Source: Bifidobacteriaceae bacterium
GTDB lineage: Bacteria > Actinomycetota > Actinomycetes > Actinomycetales > WQXJ01
DNA: 5,480 nucleotides
NCBI GenBank assembly: GCA_031255075.1
Contig: JAIRTF010000223.1
Span: 1-5,480, forward strand
Direction: 5' to 3'
The translations under genes were made by a program, and so were the position numbers. Within the stretch, counting starts at the first letter, position 1; every line of letters starts with the position of its first letter. Below are positions 1 through 5,480 of the stretch, one piece after another. The notes under the pieces were generated by a model. It did not search any database, was not told the origin of the DNA, and was given only the letters and a program-made list of their open reading frames with translations.

Positions 1-677
1 TCGATGCGCCAGCCGGTGTCATTATCGAAGGCTTTGCCACGCCAAGACCACCAGGTGTAGGGGCCCTCGCGTTCACCAGCCAGCACACGGCCCACATCAA
101 CCCAGCCTAGATCGGTAAACCAACTGGTCAACACTGCCCGCTCTTCCGGCAGGAAGCCGGAGTTCTTCAGGTTGCCTTTCCAGTTCTTCAGGTCGGCTTC
201 GCGGTGAGCCACGTTGAAATCGCCGCAGACCACCGCATCGCGCCCGCCCGCCATCAACTCTTCCAAACGGCTGGTCATGACATCCAAGAAGGTCAACTTG
301 TGTTCCTGGCGGACCGTGCCAACCTCACCGGCGTGGACATAAGCGCTGACCACGGTCAGTTCGGAGCCATCCGGCAAGGCCAAATCCGCCTCAATCCAGC
401 GGCCGGTGTGGGTGTCTTCAACCAAACCATCCAACCCTTCACGCGAAGCCGTGATGGGCAGCAGCGAAGCCACTGCTACGCCGCTGCGCCCCTTGAATCG
501 GGATACCGATTGGCAACTTTCCCGGCCGGGCCAGAACGGTTCGGCTACCTCGGCCGGGGCCCTTACTTCTTGCAGGCAGAGCACATCTGGTGAGGCCGCC
601 TTCAGCCAACCGTCCATGCCTTTGCGCATGGCGGAACGGATACCGCCCACATTCAGGGAGGTGATTTCCAACGTCAC
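1..677 (-). CDS. xthA: Exodeoxyribonuclease III (AP endonuclease), 3' end outside the window
   Basis: This is a member of the exonuclease III / AP endonuclease family, which cuts DNA at abasic sites and removes nucleotides 3'-5' from duplex ends in base excision repair. About 225 residues are visible. In order: LEITSLNVGGIRSAMRKG near the N-terminus (metal/active-site Asn9), CLQEVRA with the metal-binding Glu37, KGRSGVAVAS (62-71), SAYVHAG with Tyr113, and GDFNVAHREADLKNWKGN (152-169) with the catalytic Asp153/Asn155 pair followed by KNSGFLPEER. The frame ends at GWRID, so roughly the last 35-40 residues, including the final Asp-His active-site pair expected in this family, lie beyond the left edge. 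The start is the GTG at 677: it is the first start codon after an in-frame stop (the TAA ending the permease gene) and gives the usual short N-terminus. No good Shine-Dalgarno precedes it, and the gap to the permease is 12 nt, so translation may depend on coupling. Family assignment is secure; xthA rather than another xth name is a convention. Confidence 0.93.
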   Translation of the reverse strand, partial: MTLEITSLNVGGIRSAMRKGMDGWLKAASPDVLCLQEVRAPAEVAEPFWPGRESCQSVSRFKGRSGVAVASLLPITASREGLDGLVEDTHTGRWIEADLALPDGSELTVVSAYVHAGEVGTVRQEHKLTFLDVMTSRLEELMAGGRDAVVCGDFNVAHREADLKNWKGNLKNSGFLPEERAVLTSWFTDLGWVDVGRVLAGEREGPYTWWSWRGKAFDNDTGWRI

Positions 678-689
678 CGGCAGCCGGCC

Positions 690-1832
690 TTAGGCCGCAG
701 ACTTCAGAGCGTCTTGGAGTTTGGTTCTGGCACCTGTCCGCAGAATCGAATTGGAGTAGATGCGGCCGCCCAGATAGATTGACCCCAATGTGGTGACGGT
801 CAAAATGAGTAGCGCTACAACCGCTTCCCACCAGACGGCATCCCCGATCACCAATCGCAGCGGCATAGCTATCGGTGAAGAGAACGGAATGTAGGAAAGC
901 CACCGCATCACCGTCAGGTTGTCCTGGAAGAAGATGACCAGGAAATACGGGATCATCACCAACATGATGGTTGGGGTCAGCACCGAACCGACCTCTTCGA
1001 TCCGCGAAACCATGGCGGCGCTGCCGGCCATCAGCGAAGAGAACATCACAAAGGCCACCAGGAAGAACACCGCGAACCAAGCCAGGGCCGGGCCAAACAT
1101 GGAGAGCAGGCTCGTCTCTCCACCCAAGGCGGCGCCGATCTGCTCTTGGTAGTTCTTCAGGGTTTCTCCCAGGCCACCAAACAACGCTCCGGCCACACCT
1201 GCCGCCAGCAACGCCACCACTGTGGCGAAAGCCAACACCGCGTTGCCAAGGATCTTGCCGGCCAACAGCACCCGAGCCGGCACCGCCGCCAACAGGATCT
1301 CAATCACCCGGGTTTGCTTTTCTACAACGGTGTTGGTCGCGGCGGTCTGCCCAAACATGATCACAATCATGAAGAACACCACCGCGAACACCATTGAGGC
1401 GATAGCCTTGACAATCATCCCCACATTGGGGGGCTCCAGCAGCTCAACGGCGGGGCTGACGGTCAGGGCGGCCAACAGGTCGTCAGGGGGCTCCGTCTTG
1501 GCTACGATCAGCCAACCCAAGGGCTCGGCCGTTGGGTCTTCGATCAACGCTGCGGCTACGGAACCGTCGGAGACGGCGGCGCGGGCCACGGCGGGATCGG
1601 GCACGGTGGAAACGTCAAAGCCATCCAAGAGGACTGGTCCCAAGTCGCTAACCGAACCAGCCACCGCGATCTTGGTTTTCTCCTCAGCTGAATCCTCTTT
1701 TCCAGCAAACATCCCCGGCAACATGGCACCCAAGAAGGCCAACAGCACCATGATGGCGCTGCCAATCTGGAATGCGCGGCTACTAACTTGGGTCATCACC
1801 TCACGCTTGGTGACCAGCCAAACCTTGTTCAC
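690..1832 (-). CDS. ABC-2 type exporter permease, NatB/YhaP-like
   Basis: This is a 380-residue membrane subunit of an ABC-2 type exporter, paired with the ATPase just upstream. The layout fits the NatB/YhaP group: a cytoplasmic N-terminus (MNKVWLVTKREVMTQV), TM1 at about 22-43, a soluble extracytoplasmic domain at about 45-140, then five more hydrophobic segments at about 142-161, 198-221, 248-275, 284-303 and 334-357. Family-typical cytoplasmic motifs are VEKQTRVIEILLAAV (170-184) followed by LLAGKILGN (189-197), SYIPFSSPIAMPLR (313-326), and the C-terminal YSNSILRTGARTKL (359-372). The start is GTG at 1832, overlapping the ATPase stop as GTGA, with AAGGAGG 7 nt upstream. A single permease gene suggests a homodimer (inference). 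Relatives have been linked to sodium or drug export, but nothing here shows the substrate. The gene is intact and of normal length. Confidence 0.9.
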   Translation of the reverse strand: MNKVWLVTKREVMTQVSSRAFQIGSAIMVLLAFLGAMLPGMFAGKEDSAEEKTKIAVAGSVSDLGPVLLDGFDVSTVPDPAVARAAVSDGSVAAALIEDPTAEPLGWLIVAKTEPPDDLLAALTVSPAVELLEPPNVGMIVKAIASMVFAVVFFMIVIMFGQTAATNTVVEKQTRVIEILLAAVPARVLLAGKILGNAVLAFATVVALLAAGVAGALFGGLGETLKNYQEQIGAALGGETSLLSMFGPALAWFAVFFLVAFVMFSSLMAGSAAMVSRIEEVGSVLTPTIMLVMIPYFLVIFFQDNLTVMRWLSYIPFSSPIAMPLRLVIGDAVWWEAVVALLILTVTTLGSIYLGGRIYSNSILRTGARTKLQDALKSAA

Positions 1833-2755
1833 GCTACGACCTCCTTGAAGACTTCGCTGAGCGGCGGGATTAGACGGCCGAAGCCCTCCACCGGTCCCCG
1901 TTCCAGACAGGCGGCCAACACCTTTTGGGCAACTTCTGCCGAGGCGTCAAAGGCCACGTCCACAGCCGCTGCCGGTTCCAGTTCGGCTAAGTCCGGCGCC
2001 GCCGTGGTCACGTTGGTCACCCCCGGCACCGTTTCTACCCAGGTGGCCGATGCCGCGTCGGAACCTGGCAGCACCAGGTGGTACCGCGAACCGGCGTAAC
2101 GCTCCCTCAGGGCGGAAGTAGCCCCTTCAGCTTTGATTTGACCAGCGGCGATGATGATCAGGTCATCGGTGATGCGTTCAACCACATCAAGTTGGTGTGA
2201 GGAGAACAAGATGGGCGCGCCTTTGGCGGCGAATTCTCTCAGCACACCCATGACGGTTTCAACGGCCAGTGGGTCCAAGCCGGAGAACGGCTCATCCAGG
2301 ATCAGCACCGACGGGTCATGGACCAAGGCGGCGGCGATTTGAGCCCGCTGTTGGTTCCCCAAGGAGAGTTTCTCAACTTTGTCGTTAGCCCGGGCCGTCA
2401 ACCCCAGCTGACTTAGCAGCCGGTCGGTGTTGGCCCCGGCCTTGGCGGCGCTCAGCCCGTGGAGCTGCGCGAAATAGACCAGCTGCTCACGAACCCCCAT
2501 CTTGGGGTAGAGACCCCGTTCCTCCGGCATGTAACCGAAATCGGCCTGAGCTGCGCGGCTGACGGGCTGCCCGTCAAACAGGACCTCGCCAGAGTCCATT
2601 GACAGCACACCCATCAGGATGCGCATAGCTGTGGTCTTGCCGGCGCCGTTGGCCCCCACAAACCCGGTCAGGCGGCCGCCTGGAACCTGGAAACTGACCT
2701 GGTCAAGCGCTTTGAGCGCGCCAAAAGACCGCGTGACATCGCGGATTTCAAGCAT
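1829..2755 (-). CDS. ABC transporter ATP-binding protein, NatA/YhaQ-like
   Basis: This is the 308-residue cytoplasmic ATPase that drives the adjacent permease. Visible motifs: aromatic A-loop region near RSFG (9-12), Walker A GANGAGKTT (34-42), a Q-loop segment reading GYMPEERGLYP (74-84) with Glu in place of the usual Gln, signature LSLGNQQR (130-137), Walker B VLILDEP (150-156), D-loop SGLDP (158-162) and switch His187. The PEERGLYP and LS-GNQQ variants are characteristic of the NatA/YhaQ branch. Residues from about 215 to 308 form a C-terminal extension like the DUF4162 domain of that branch, ending in a 'PPLSEVF' segment. I chose ATG 2755 because ABC domains of this type begin almost directly at the first beta strand (MLEIRDV). 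An in-frame TTG at 2794 would add 13 residues but has no clear ribosome site and lies in a palindrome. The gene begins 102 nt after folD and ends with a 4-nt overlap into the permease. Confidence 0.9.
   Translation of the reverse strand: MLEIRDVTRSFGALKALDQVSFQVPGGRLTGFVGANGAGKTTAMRILMGVLSMDSGEVLFDGQPVSRAAQADFGYMPEERGLYPKMGVREQLVYFAQLHGLSAAKAGANTDRLLSQLGLTARANDKVEKLSLGNQQRAQIAAALVHDPSVLILDEPFSGLDPLAVETVMGVLREFAAKGAPILFSSHQLDVVERITDDLIIIAAGQIKAEGATSALRERYAGSRYHLVLPGSDAASATWVETVPGVTNVTTAAPDLAELEPAAAVDVAFDASAEVAQKVLAACLERGPVEGFGRLIPPLSEVFKEVVA
1840..1846 (-). promoter_or_regulatory. Strong Shine-Dalgarno for the permease, inside the ATPase gene
   Basis: On the minus strand AAGGAGG lies within the last codons of the ATPase gene (Phe-Lys-Glu-Val-Val-Ala), 7 nt before the permease GTG at 1832. 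It fixes the permease start at this GTG and, with the GTGA overlap, points to coupled translation of the two subunits in matched amounts. Confidence 0.85.
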
Positions 2756-2791
2756 TGGTAGCCCATCTCTAAGTGAATCTGCTGTTCCATT

Positions 2792-2804
2792 CAACCATTG
2801 GTTG
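2792..2804. repeat. 13-bp inverted repeat, operator-like
   Basis: CAACCA-T-TGGTTG is a perfect inverted repeat with 6-bp arms around one central base. It lies 37 nt before the ATPase ATG at 2755 and directly beyond the hairpin at 2805-2844. Its position before the ABC pair would suit a repressor site, but an isolated 6-bp-arm palindrome can also arise by chance. The alternative TTG start at 2794 falls inside it. Confidence 0.3.
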
Positions 2805-2844
2805 GCCGCTGGAACCCGGACCAGTCAACCAACTTCCAAGCGGC
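2805..2844 (-). terminator. Bulged hairpin between folD and the ABC genes (possible terminator or leader structure)
   Basis: Bases 2805-2814 (GCCGCTGGAA on the plus strand) pair with 2834-2844 (TTCCAAGCGGC), giving a 10-bp stem with one bulged base and a 19-nt loop. It lies 13 nt past the folD stop in the direction of transcription. No run of T follows on the minus strand, so it is not a classical intrinsic terminator. It could be a tail-less terminator for glyA-folD, an RNA-stabilising stem, or part of the leader of the ABC transcript. The pairing is seen; the role is inferred. Confidence 0.35.
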
Positions 2845-2857
2845 GTCCCTGAATCGG

Positions 2858-3736
2858 TCAGATCAAACGTTCGGCGGCTTCCACCACGTTGGTCAACAGC
2901 ATGGCTCTGGTCATGGGCCCAACCCCGCCAGGGTTGGGCGAGATCCAACCGGCAACTTCTGCCACGGCCGGGTCCACATCCCCAGCGATCTTGGTCTTGC
3001 CGGTGGCCGGGTCTGGCACCCGCGAAACGCCCACGTCTATCACCACTGCGCCCGGTTTGACATCCTCGGCGCGGACCAGGCCAGGCACGCCGGCCGCGGC
3101 CACAATCACATCAGCCTGTCGCAGCAGTCCTTCCAGGCCGCGAGTGCCGGTGTGGGTCAGGGTGACGGTGGCGTTGATCTCCCGCCGGGTGAACAGCAGA
3201 CCAATTGACCGGCCCACGGTGATGCCGCGTCCCAGCACCACCACATGGGCGCCGCGCAAATCCAAACCGTTGCGCAGAATCAGATCAACAATGCCGCGCG
3301 GGGTGCATGGCAGTGGTGTGGTCAGCGGCGCGTTGACGTTCAACACCAACGCCCCCAGGTTGGCGGGATGGAGTCCGTCTGCGTCCTTGGCCGGGTCGAT
3401 GGCTTTGATGGCGGCGTCTGCGTCCAAGTGGCGCGGCAGCGGCAGCTGCACAATGTAACCGGTGCAGGCCGGGTCAGCGTTCAGGCCGCCCAGTTCCGCC
3501 ATGACGGCCGCTTGAGTGGCGTCTTCTGGCAGGTCAACCCGAATTGAGGCGATGCCCACTTCGGCACAGTCGCGGTGTTTTCCGGCCACGTAAATCTCTG
3601 AACCGGGATCATTGCCAACTAACACGGTGCCCAAGCCGGGCCTGAGTCCTTTGGCGGCCAAGGCCGCCACCCGGGCCGCCAGGTCTTGTTTGATGGCGGC
3701 GGCAGCTGCCCGGCCGTCCAGGATTTGAGCGGTCAT
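2858..3736 (-). CDS. folD: Bifunctional methylenetetrahydrofolate dehydrogenase / methenyltetrahydrofolate cyclohydrolase
   Basis: FolD converts 5,10-methylene-THF to 5,10-methenyl-THF with NADP+ and then hydrolyses it to 10-formyl-THF, supplying purine synthesis and initiator-tRNA formylation in the cytoplasm. The 292-residue length is normal. Visible active-site features: the YxxxK pair Tyr49/Lys53 in YVAGKHRDCAEVG, VQLPLP with Gln97, IDPAKDADGLHPANLG (113-128) with Asp120, PLPCTPRGIVDLI (141-153), the dinucleotide loop VVVLGRGITVGRSIG (165-179), and the C-terminal folate-site signature PNPGGVGPMTRAMLLTN (267-283). The GRG-TVGR form of the loop is the type I associate with actinobacterial FolD. 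The ATG at 3736 overlaps the glyA stop as ATGA; a GAAGG 9 nt upstream is a modest ribosome site, so translation is probably coupled to glyA. It acts on the folate product of GlyA, explaining the pairing. Confidence 0.97.
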   Translation of the reverse strand: MTAQILDGRAAAAAIKQDLAARVAALAAKGLRPGLGTVLVGNDPGSEIYVAGKHRDCAEVGIASIRVDLPEDATQAAVMAELGGLNADPACTGYIVQLPLPRHLDADAAIKAIDPAKDADGLHPANLGALVLNVNAPLTTPLPCTPRGIVDLILRNGLDLRGAHVVVLGRGITVGRSIGLLFTRREINATVTLTHTGTRGLEGLLRQADVIVAAAGVPGLVRAEDVKPGAVVIDVGVSRVPDPATGKTKIAGDVDPAVAEVAGWISPNPGGVGPMTRAMLLTNVVEAAERLI

Positions 3737-5025
3737 TGCACCAGGCCTTCATAGAGCGGGAAATCATCTGTCAGGCGGGCTGTGCGGCGGCGCAGGGCTT
3801 CGACATCGGCCGCCTTGCCGTCGCGCAACGTGATCGCAATGATGTCCGCCACTTCGGTGAACTCCCCGGCGCCGAATCCGCGGGTGGCCAAAGCCGGTGT
3901 GCCGATTCGCAAACCGGAGGTCACCATGGGCGGCCGCGGGTCGAACGGGATGGCGTTGCGGTTGACGGTGATTCCGACCTCATGGAGCAGGTCTTCGGCT
4001 TCGCGGCCGGTCAGCGGCGAGTTCCGCAAGTCAACCAACACCAGGTGCACGTCGGTGCCGCCGGTCAGGACCGATACACCGGCGCCGGCCACATCAGAGG
4101 CGGTCAGCCGTTCGGCCAGAATCTTGGCGCCTTCCAGGGTGCGGGCTTGGCGGTTTTGGAAATCTTCAGTCATGGCGATCTTGAAGGCCACCGCTTTGGC
4201 GGCTATGACGTGCATCAGCGGGCCGCCCTGCTGGCCGGGGAAGACTGCCGAATTCAGCTTTTTGCCCCATTCGGCTTCAGAGCGGGACAAGATCAGCCCG
4301 GACCGGGGGCCGCCCAGGGTCTTGTGGACTGTCGAGGTGGTGACGTCCGCATATGGCACTGGGTTGGTGTGGAAACCGGCTGCGACCAGGCCAGCAAAGT
4401 GGGCCATGTCCACCCAGAGGGCGGCGCCTACTTCATCGGCTATGGCGCGGAAGGCGGCGAAGTCCAGTTGCCGGGGGTAGGCGGACCAGCCGGCCACTAT
4501 GACCTTCGGCCGGTATTTCAGGGCCGCTTGCCTGACGGTTTCGGGTTCAACCAGGTAGGTTTCGGGGTCCACGCCGTAGGACACCACGTTGTACAACTTG
4601 CCGGAGAAGTTCAGCCGCATGCCGTGGGTCAGGTGGCCGCCGTGGGCCAGTTCCATGCCCAGGAATGTCTCGCCTGGTTCCATCATGGCGGCCAGGGCGG
4701 AGGCGTTGGCTTGGGCTCCAGAGTGCGGCTGGACGTTCGCATAGTCCGCGCCGAACAGTTCTTTGGCCCGTTCTATGGCCAGGTTCTCAGCTATGTCCAC
4801 CACTTCGCAGCCGCCGTAGTAGCGCTTGCCTGGGTAGCCTTCGGCGTATTTGTTGGTCAGTACCGAGCCTTGGGCTTCCAGCACGCCGCGTGGCACAAAG
4901 TTCTCTGAGGCGATCATTTCCAGGGTGCGGCGTTGCCGTTCCAGTTCGCCTTCCAACACGGCCGCTATCTGCGGGTCTACAACGGCCAAGGGGATCGACG
5001 TGTAATCAGGGCGGTCTGCGGGCAT
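3733..5025 (-). CDS. glyA: Serine hydroxymethyltransferase
   Basis: GlyA is a cytoplasmic PLP enzyme that interconverts serine + THF with glycine + 5,10-methylene-THF, the main entry of one-carbon units. The 430-residue length is usual. Key features: IASENF (38-43), NKYAEGYPGKRYYGG (58-72) with Glu62 and Tyr69/70, HSGAQAN (101-107), His131 (stacks on PLP) in AHGGHLTHG, Asp206 and His209 in WVDMAHFAGLVAAG, the PLP-binding Lys235 in STVHKTLGGPRSG, and the substrate-carboxylate Arg373 in TSGLRIGTPA. The start is ATG 5025, with GAGGAG 5 nt upstream. It overlaps folD by 4 nt, so the two form a one-carbon operon. Upstream lies a 362-nt non-coding leader region with duplicated sequence. Nothing is missing or broken in the protein. 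Confidence 0.98.
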   Translation of the reverse strand: MPADRPDYTSIPLAVVDPQIAAVLEGELERQRRTLEMIASENFVPRGVLEAQGSVLTNKYAEGYPGKRYYGGCEVVDIAENLAIERAKELFGADYANVQPHSGAQANASALAAMMEPGETFLGMELAHGGHLTHGMRLNFSGKLYNVVSYGVDPETYLVEPETVRQAALKYRPKVIVAGWSAYPRQLDFAAFRAIADEVGAALWVDMAHFAGLVAAGFHTNPVPYADVTTSTVHKTLGGPRSGLILSRSEAEWGKKLNSAVFPGQQGGPLMHVIAAKAVAFKIAMTEDFQNRQARTLEGAKILAERLTASDVAGAGVSVLTGGTDVHLVLVDLRNSPLTGREAEDLLHEVGITVNRNAIPFDPRPPMVTSGLRIGTPALATRGFGAGEFTEVADIIAITLRDGKAADVEALRRRTARLTDDFPLYEGLVQ

Positions 5026-5030
5026 GGCTG

Positions 5031-5036
5031 CTCCTC
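5031..5036 (-). promoter_or_regulatory. Shine-Dalgarno of glyA
   Basis: GAGGAG on the minus strand, 5 nt before the ATG at 5025. It supports that ATG as the glyA start. Confidence 0.8.
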
Positions 5037-5060
5037 GAGTTGGCGGCGTAAAGCTCTGTC

Positions 5061-5066
5061 ATCCTA
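5061..5066 (-). promoter_or_regulatory. Candidate -10 box of the glyA promoter
   Basis: TAGGAT on the minus strand fits the TAnnnT pattern of actinobacterial sigma-70-type promoters and lies 35 nt before the glyA ATG, which would give a short leader of about 28 nt. No recognisable -35 hexamer is present 16-18 nt upstream, where the DNA is almost pure G/C. If transcription starts here, the duplicated region above is outside the mRNA and would act as DNA, not RNA. Confidence 0.4.
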
Positions 5067-5076
5067 CCGGCCCGGT
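5066..5076. repeat. 11-bp inverted repeat abutting the glyA -10 box
   Basis: ACCGG-C-CCGGT is a perfect inverted repeat with 5-bp arms and shares its edge base with the putative -10 box at 5061-5066. The position within the promoter spacer is where a repressor or activator could act. In GC-rich DNA such a short repeat may be chance. Confidence 0.35.
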
Positions 5077-5117
5077 TTGGCGCCCCGCCGCAGCACACCC
5101 CGCGTGCCCGCGCCGCT

Positions 5118-5219
5118 CGCCGCAGCAGTCACCAGGCCCGCGTCATGGTGCCCGATGCCGCCGCCTCGGCCACCCAACACAGCCCCACTTGGCAGGAGGA
5201 CCGGCAGCCGTAGCGGTAA
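5118..5219. repeat. Direct repeat, copy A (~102 bp)
   Basis: Copy A of a two-copy imperfect direct repeat. It aligns with copy B (5234-5334) over 102 columns with 11 substitutions and one single-base gap, about 88% identity by hand. The best preserved blocks are the 15-base GCCCGCGTCATGGTG around 5136-5150 and AGCCCCACTTGGCAG at 5181-5195. It includes a GCCG-CCGCCT-CGGC mini-hairpin at 5157-5170. The period is 116/115 nt, not a multiple of three, and the gap shifts frame between copies, so it is not a repeated protein segment. The unit is not one I recognise. Confidence 0.85.
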
Positions 5220-5233
5220 GAGCAGCGATGACC

Positions 5234-5334
5234 CGCCGCACCAGTCGCCAAGCCCGCGTCATGGTGCGCGATGCCGCCACCTCGGCACCCGACATAGCCC
5301 CACTTGGCAGCAGGACCGGCGGCCGCAGCGGTCA
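5234..5334. repeat. Direct repeat, copy B (~101 bp)
   Basis: Copy B of the repeat, 14 nt beyond copy A. It keeps the same two conserved blocks (GCCCGCGTCATGGTG around 5252-5266 and AGCCCCACTTGGCAG at 5296-5310) and the GCCG-CCACCT-CGGC mini-hairpin at 5273-5286. Most differences from copy A are transitions, consistent with an old duplication that has drifted. The minus-strand end (ACCGCTGCGG, 5332-5323) resembles the sequence straight after the stop codon of the upstream gene tail. Confidence 0.85.
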
Positions 5335-5348
5335 ACGCCGTGAGGGCC

Positions 5349-5370
5349 TCCCGCAACAAACCCGGCGGGA
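5349..5370 (-). terminator. Small stem-loop after the upstream gene tail
   Basis: TCCCGC (5349-5354) pairs with GCGGGA (5365-5370) around a 10-nt loop. A second small stem, ACCGC-GCA-GCGGT at 5376-5388, abuts the stop codon of the upstream gene tail. Two stems just past a stop suggest a terminator or 3'-end structure, but there is no T run on the minus strand, so confidence is low. Confidence 0.25.
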
Positions 5371-5387
5371 TTCCGACCGCGCAGCGG

Positions 5388-5480
5388 TTACCAGGCGTAG
5401 CCCCAAGGGGCGGTGGCCCGCTTGGAGCGCGGGTCGGCTCCGTTGCCCCGATCGACTGGGCTGGGGAACAACTCGTCCAG
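5388..5480 (-). CDS. 3' end of an unidentified gene (30 C-terminal residues)
   Basis: A minus-strand frame enters from the right edge and ends at TAA (5390-5388). It encodes 30 residues: LDELFPSPVDRGNGADP followed by RSKRATAPWGYAW. Roughly 26 of 30 third positions are G or C, and the composition (acidic start, basic middle, aromatic tail) looks like a real protein end, unlike the two alternative minus-strand frames, which read as low-quality shifted sequence. I do not recognise the family, and the fragment is too short to assign a function. Other frames stay open across the same stretch, which is common at this GC content, so the call is tentative. Its same-strand orientation means glyA could receive read-through from it. 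Confidence 0.4.
   Translation of the reverse strand: MDELFPSPVDRGNGADPRSKRATAPWGYAW

Larger units (their letters stand above)
2756..2857 (-). other. folD-ABC intergenic region, probable site of the ABC promoter
   Basis: These 102 nt are the only gap of useful length between glyA-folD and the ABC-xth genes, so a separate promoter is plausible. On the minus strand a -35-like TTGACT occurs at 2828-2823, but no convincing -10 hexamer sits 16-18 nt below it, so I do not call a promoter. A weak purine-rich stretch (AGAGATGGG) precedes the ATG at 2755 and may serve as its ribosome site. Read-through from folD is equally possible. Confidence 0.35.
5026..5387. other. 362-nt non-coding region upstream of glyA
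   Basis: From the glyA end outward it holds the ribosome site, the candidate -10 box, the 11-bp inverted repeat, a G/C-rich stretch with no recognised feature (5077-5117), the two direct repeats and a small stem-loop at 5349-5370. Open frames cross it on both strands, but they change composition at the repeat boundary, lack ribosome sites and do not resemble any protein I know. I see no tRNA and no riboswitch consensus. Confidence 0.6.

Noticed and set aside
490..540. Possible frameshift in xth, where residues 51-61 (GRESCQSVSRF) look unusual
   Set aside because: The spacing from the preceding Gly to KGRSGVAV matches what I expect for the family, and the frame continues correctly on both sides; this segment is variable among homologues.
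439..1080. Minus-strand open frame of 213 codons crossing the permease end and the xth start
   Set aside because: It is out of frame with two well-supported genes on the same strand and reads as Arg/Gly/His-rich shifted sequence.
2823..2828. TTGACT as the -35 box of an ABC promoter
   Set aside because: No acceptable -10 sequence lies 16-18 nt downstream, and the hexamer falls in the loop of the 2805-2844 hairpin; kept only as a remark.
3736..4908. Long plus-strand open frame (390 codons) antisense to glyA
   Set aside because: It is the mirror of a strongly conserved glyA; GC-rich genes often leave an open antisense frame. Its product is low-complexity, rich in Gly/Gln/Val, with no recognisable domain or ribosome site.
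5118..5334. CRISPR array or integron-type array
   Set aside because: There are only two copies, each about 102 bp with a 14-nt spacer, they diverge along their whole length, and no cas or integrase gene is in the window.
5129..5359. A 76-codon minus-strand open frame across both repeats
   Set aside because: The copies are read in different frames, so no protein repeat results; the product is Ala/Gly/Arg/Cys-rich with no ribosome site. The frame also continues to the right edge only as shifted sequence.
5026..5387. Glycine, ZTP, SAH or cobalamin riboswitch upstream of glyA
   Set aside because: I looked for the conserved core segments of these classes on the minus strand and found none. The tandem layout alone is not enough to name a class.

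Overview
The window looks like a piece of a GC-rich actinobacterial chromosome. The evidence is the strong G/C preference at third codon positions, GTG starts, 4-bp start/stop overlaps, and actinobacterial-style motifs in GlyA (the PLP-lysine region) and FolD (the GRGITVGR nucleotide loop). The genus cannot be read from the sequence. Every gene I can support lies on the minus strand, so transcription runs from high to low coordinates.

Layout in the direction of transcription: (1) 5480-5388, a probable 3' tail of an unidentified gene entering from outside the window. (2) 5387-5026, a 362-nt non-coding stretch holding two imperfect ~102-bp direct repeats 14 nt apart, then an inverted repeat next to a -10-like box. 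(3) 5025-3733, glyA (serine hydroxymethyltransferase), overlapping by 4 nt with (4) 3736-2858, folD (methylenetetrahydrofolate dehydrogenase/cyclohydrolase). (5) 2857-2756, a 102-nt gap with a bulged hairpin and a short palindrome. (6) 2755-1829, an ABC ATPase of the NatA/YhaQ type with a C-terminal extension, overlapping by 4 nt with (7) 1832-690, its NatB/YhaP-like membrane partner. (8) 677 to the left edge, exodeoxyribonuclease III, whose 3' end is outside the window.

GlyA and FolD form a one-carbon module. GlyA makes glycine and 5,10-methylene-THF from serine; FolD oxidises and hydrolyses the folate product to 10-formyl-THF while making NADPH. The ABC pair is a complete exporter half-set (one ATPase, one permease, probably working as homodimers) with no readable substrate. 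It sits between the folate genes and the DNA repair nuclease, and the nuclease start is only 12 nt beyond the permease stop, so the nuclease is probably co-transcribed with the exporter.

The genes themselves are ordinary and intact. The least explained part is the leader of glyA: a duplicated ~100-nt non-coding unit that I could not match to any riboswitch class I know. I did not find a convincing new multi-gene system, mobile element, CRISPR array, tRNA or rRNA.
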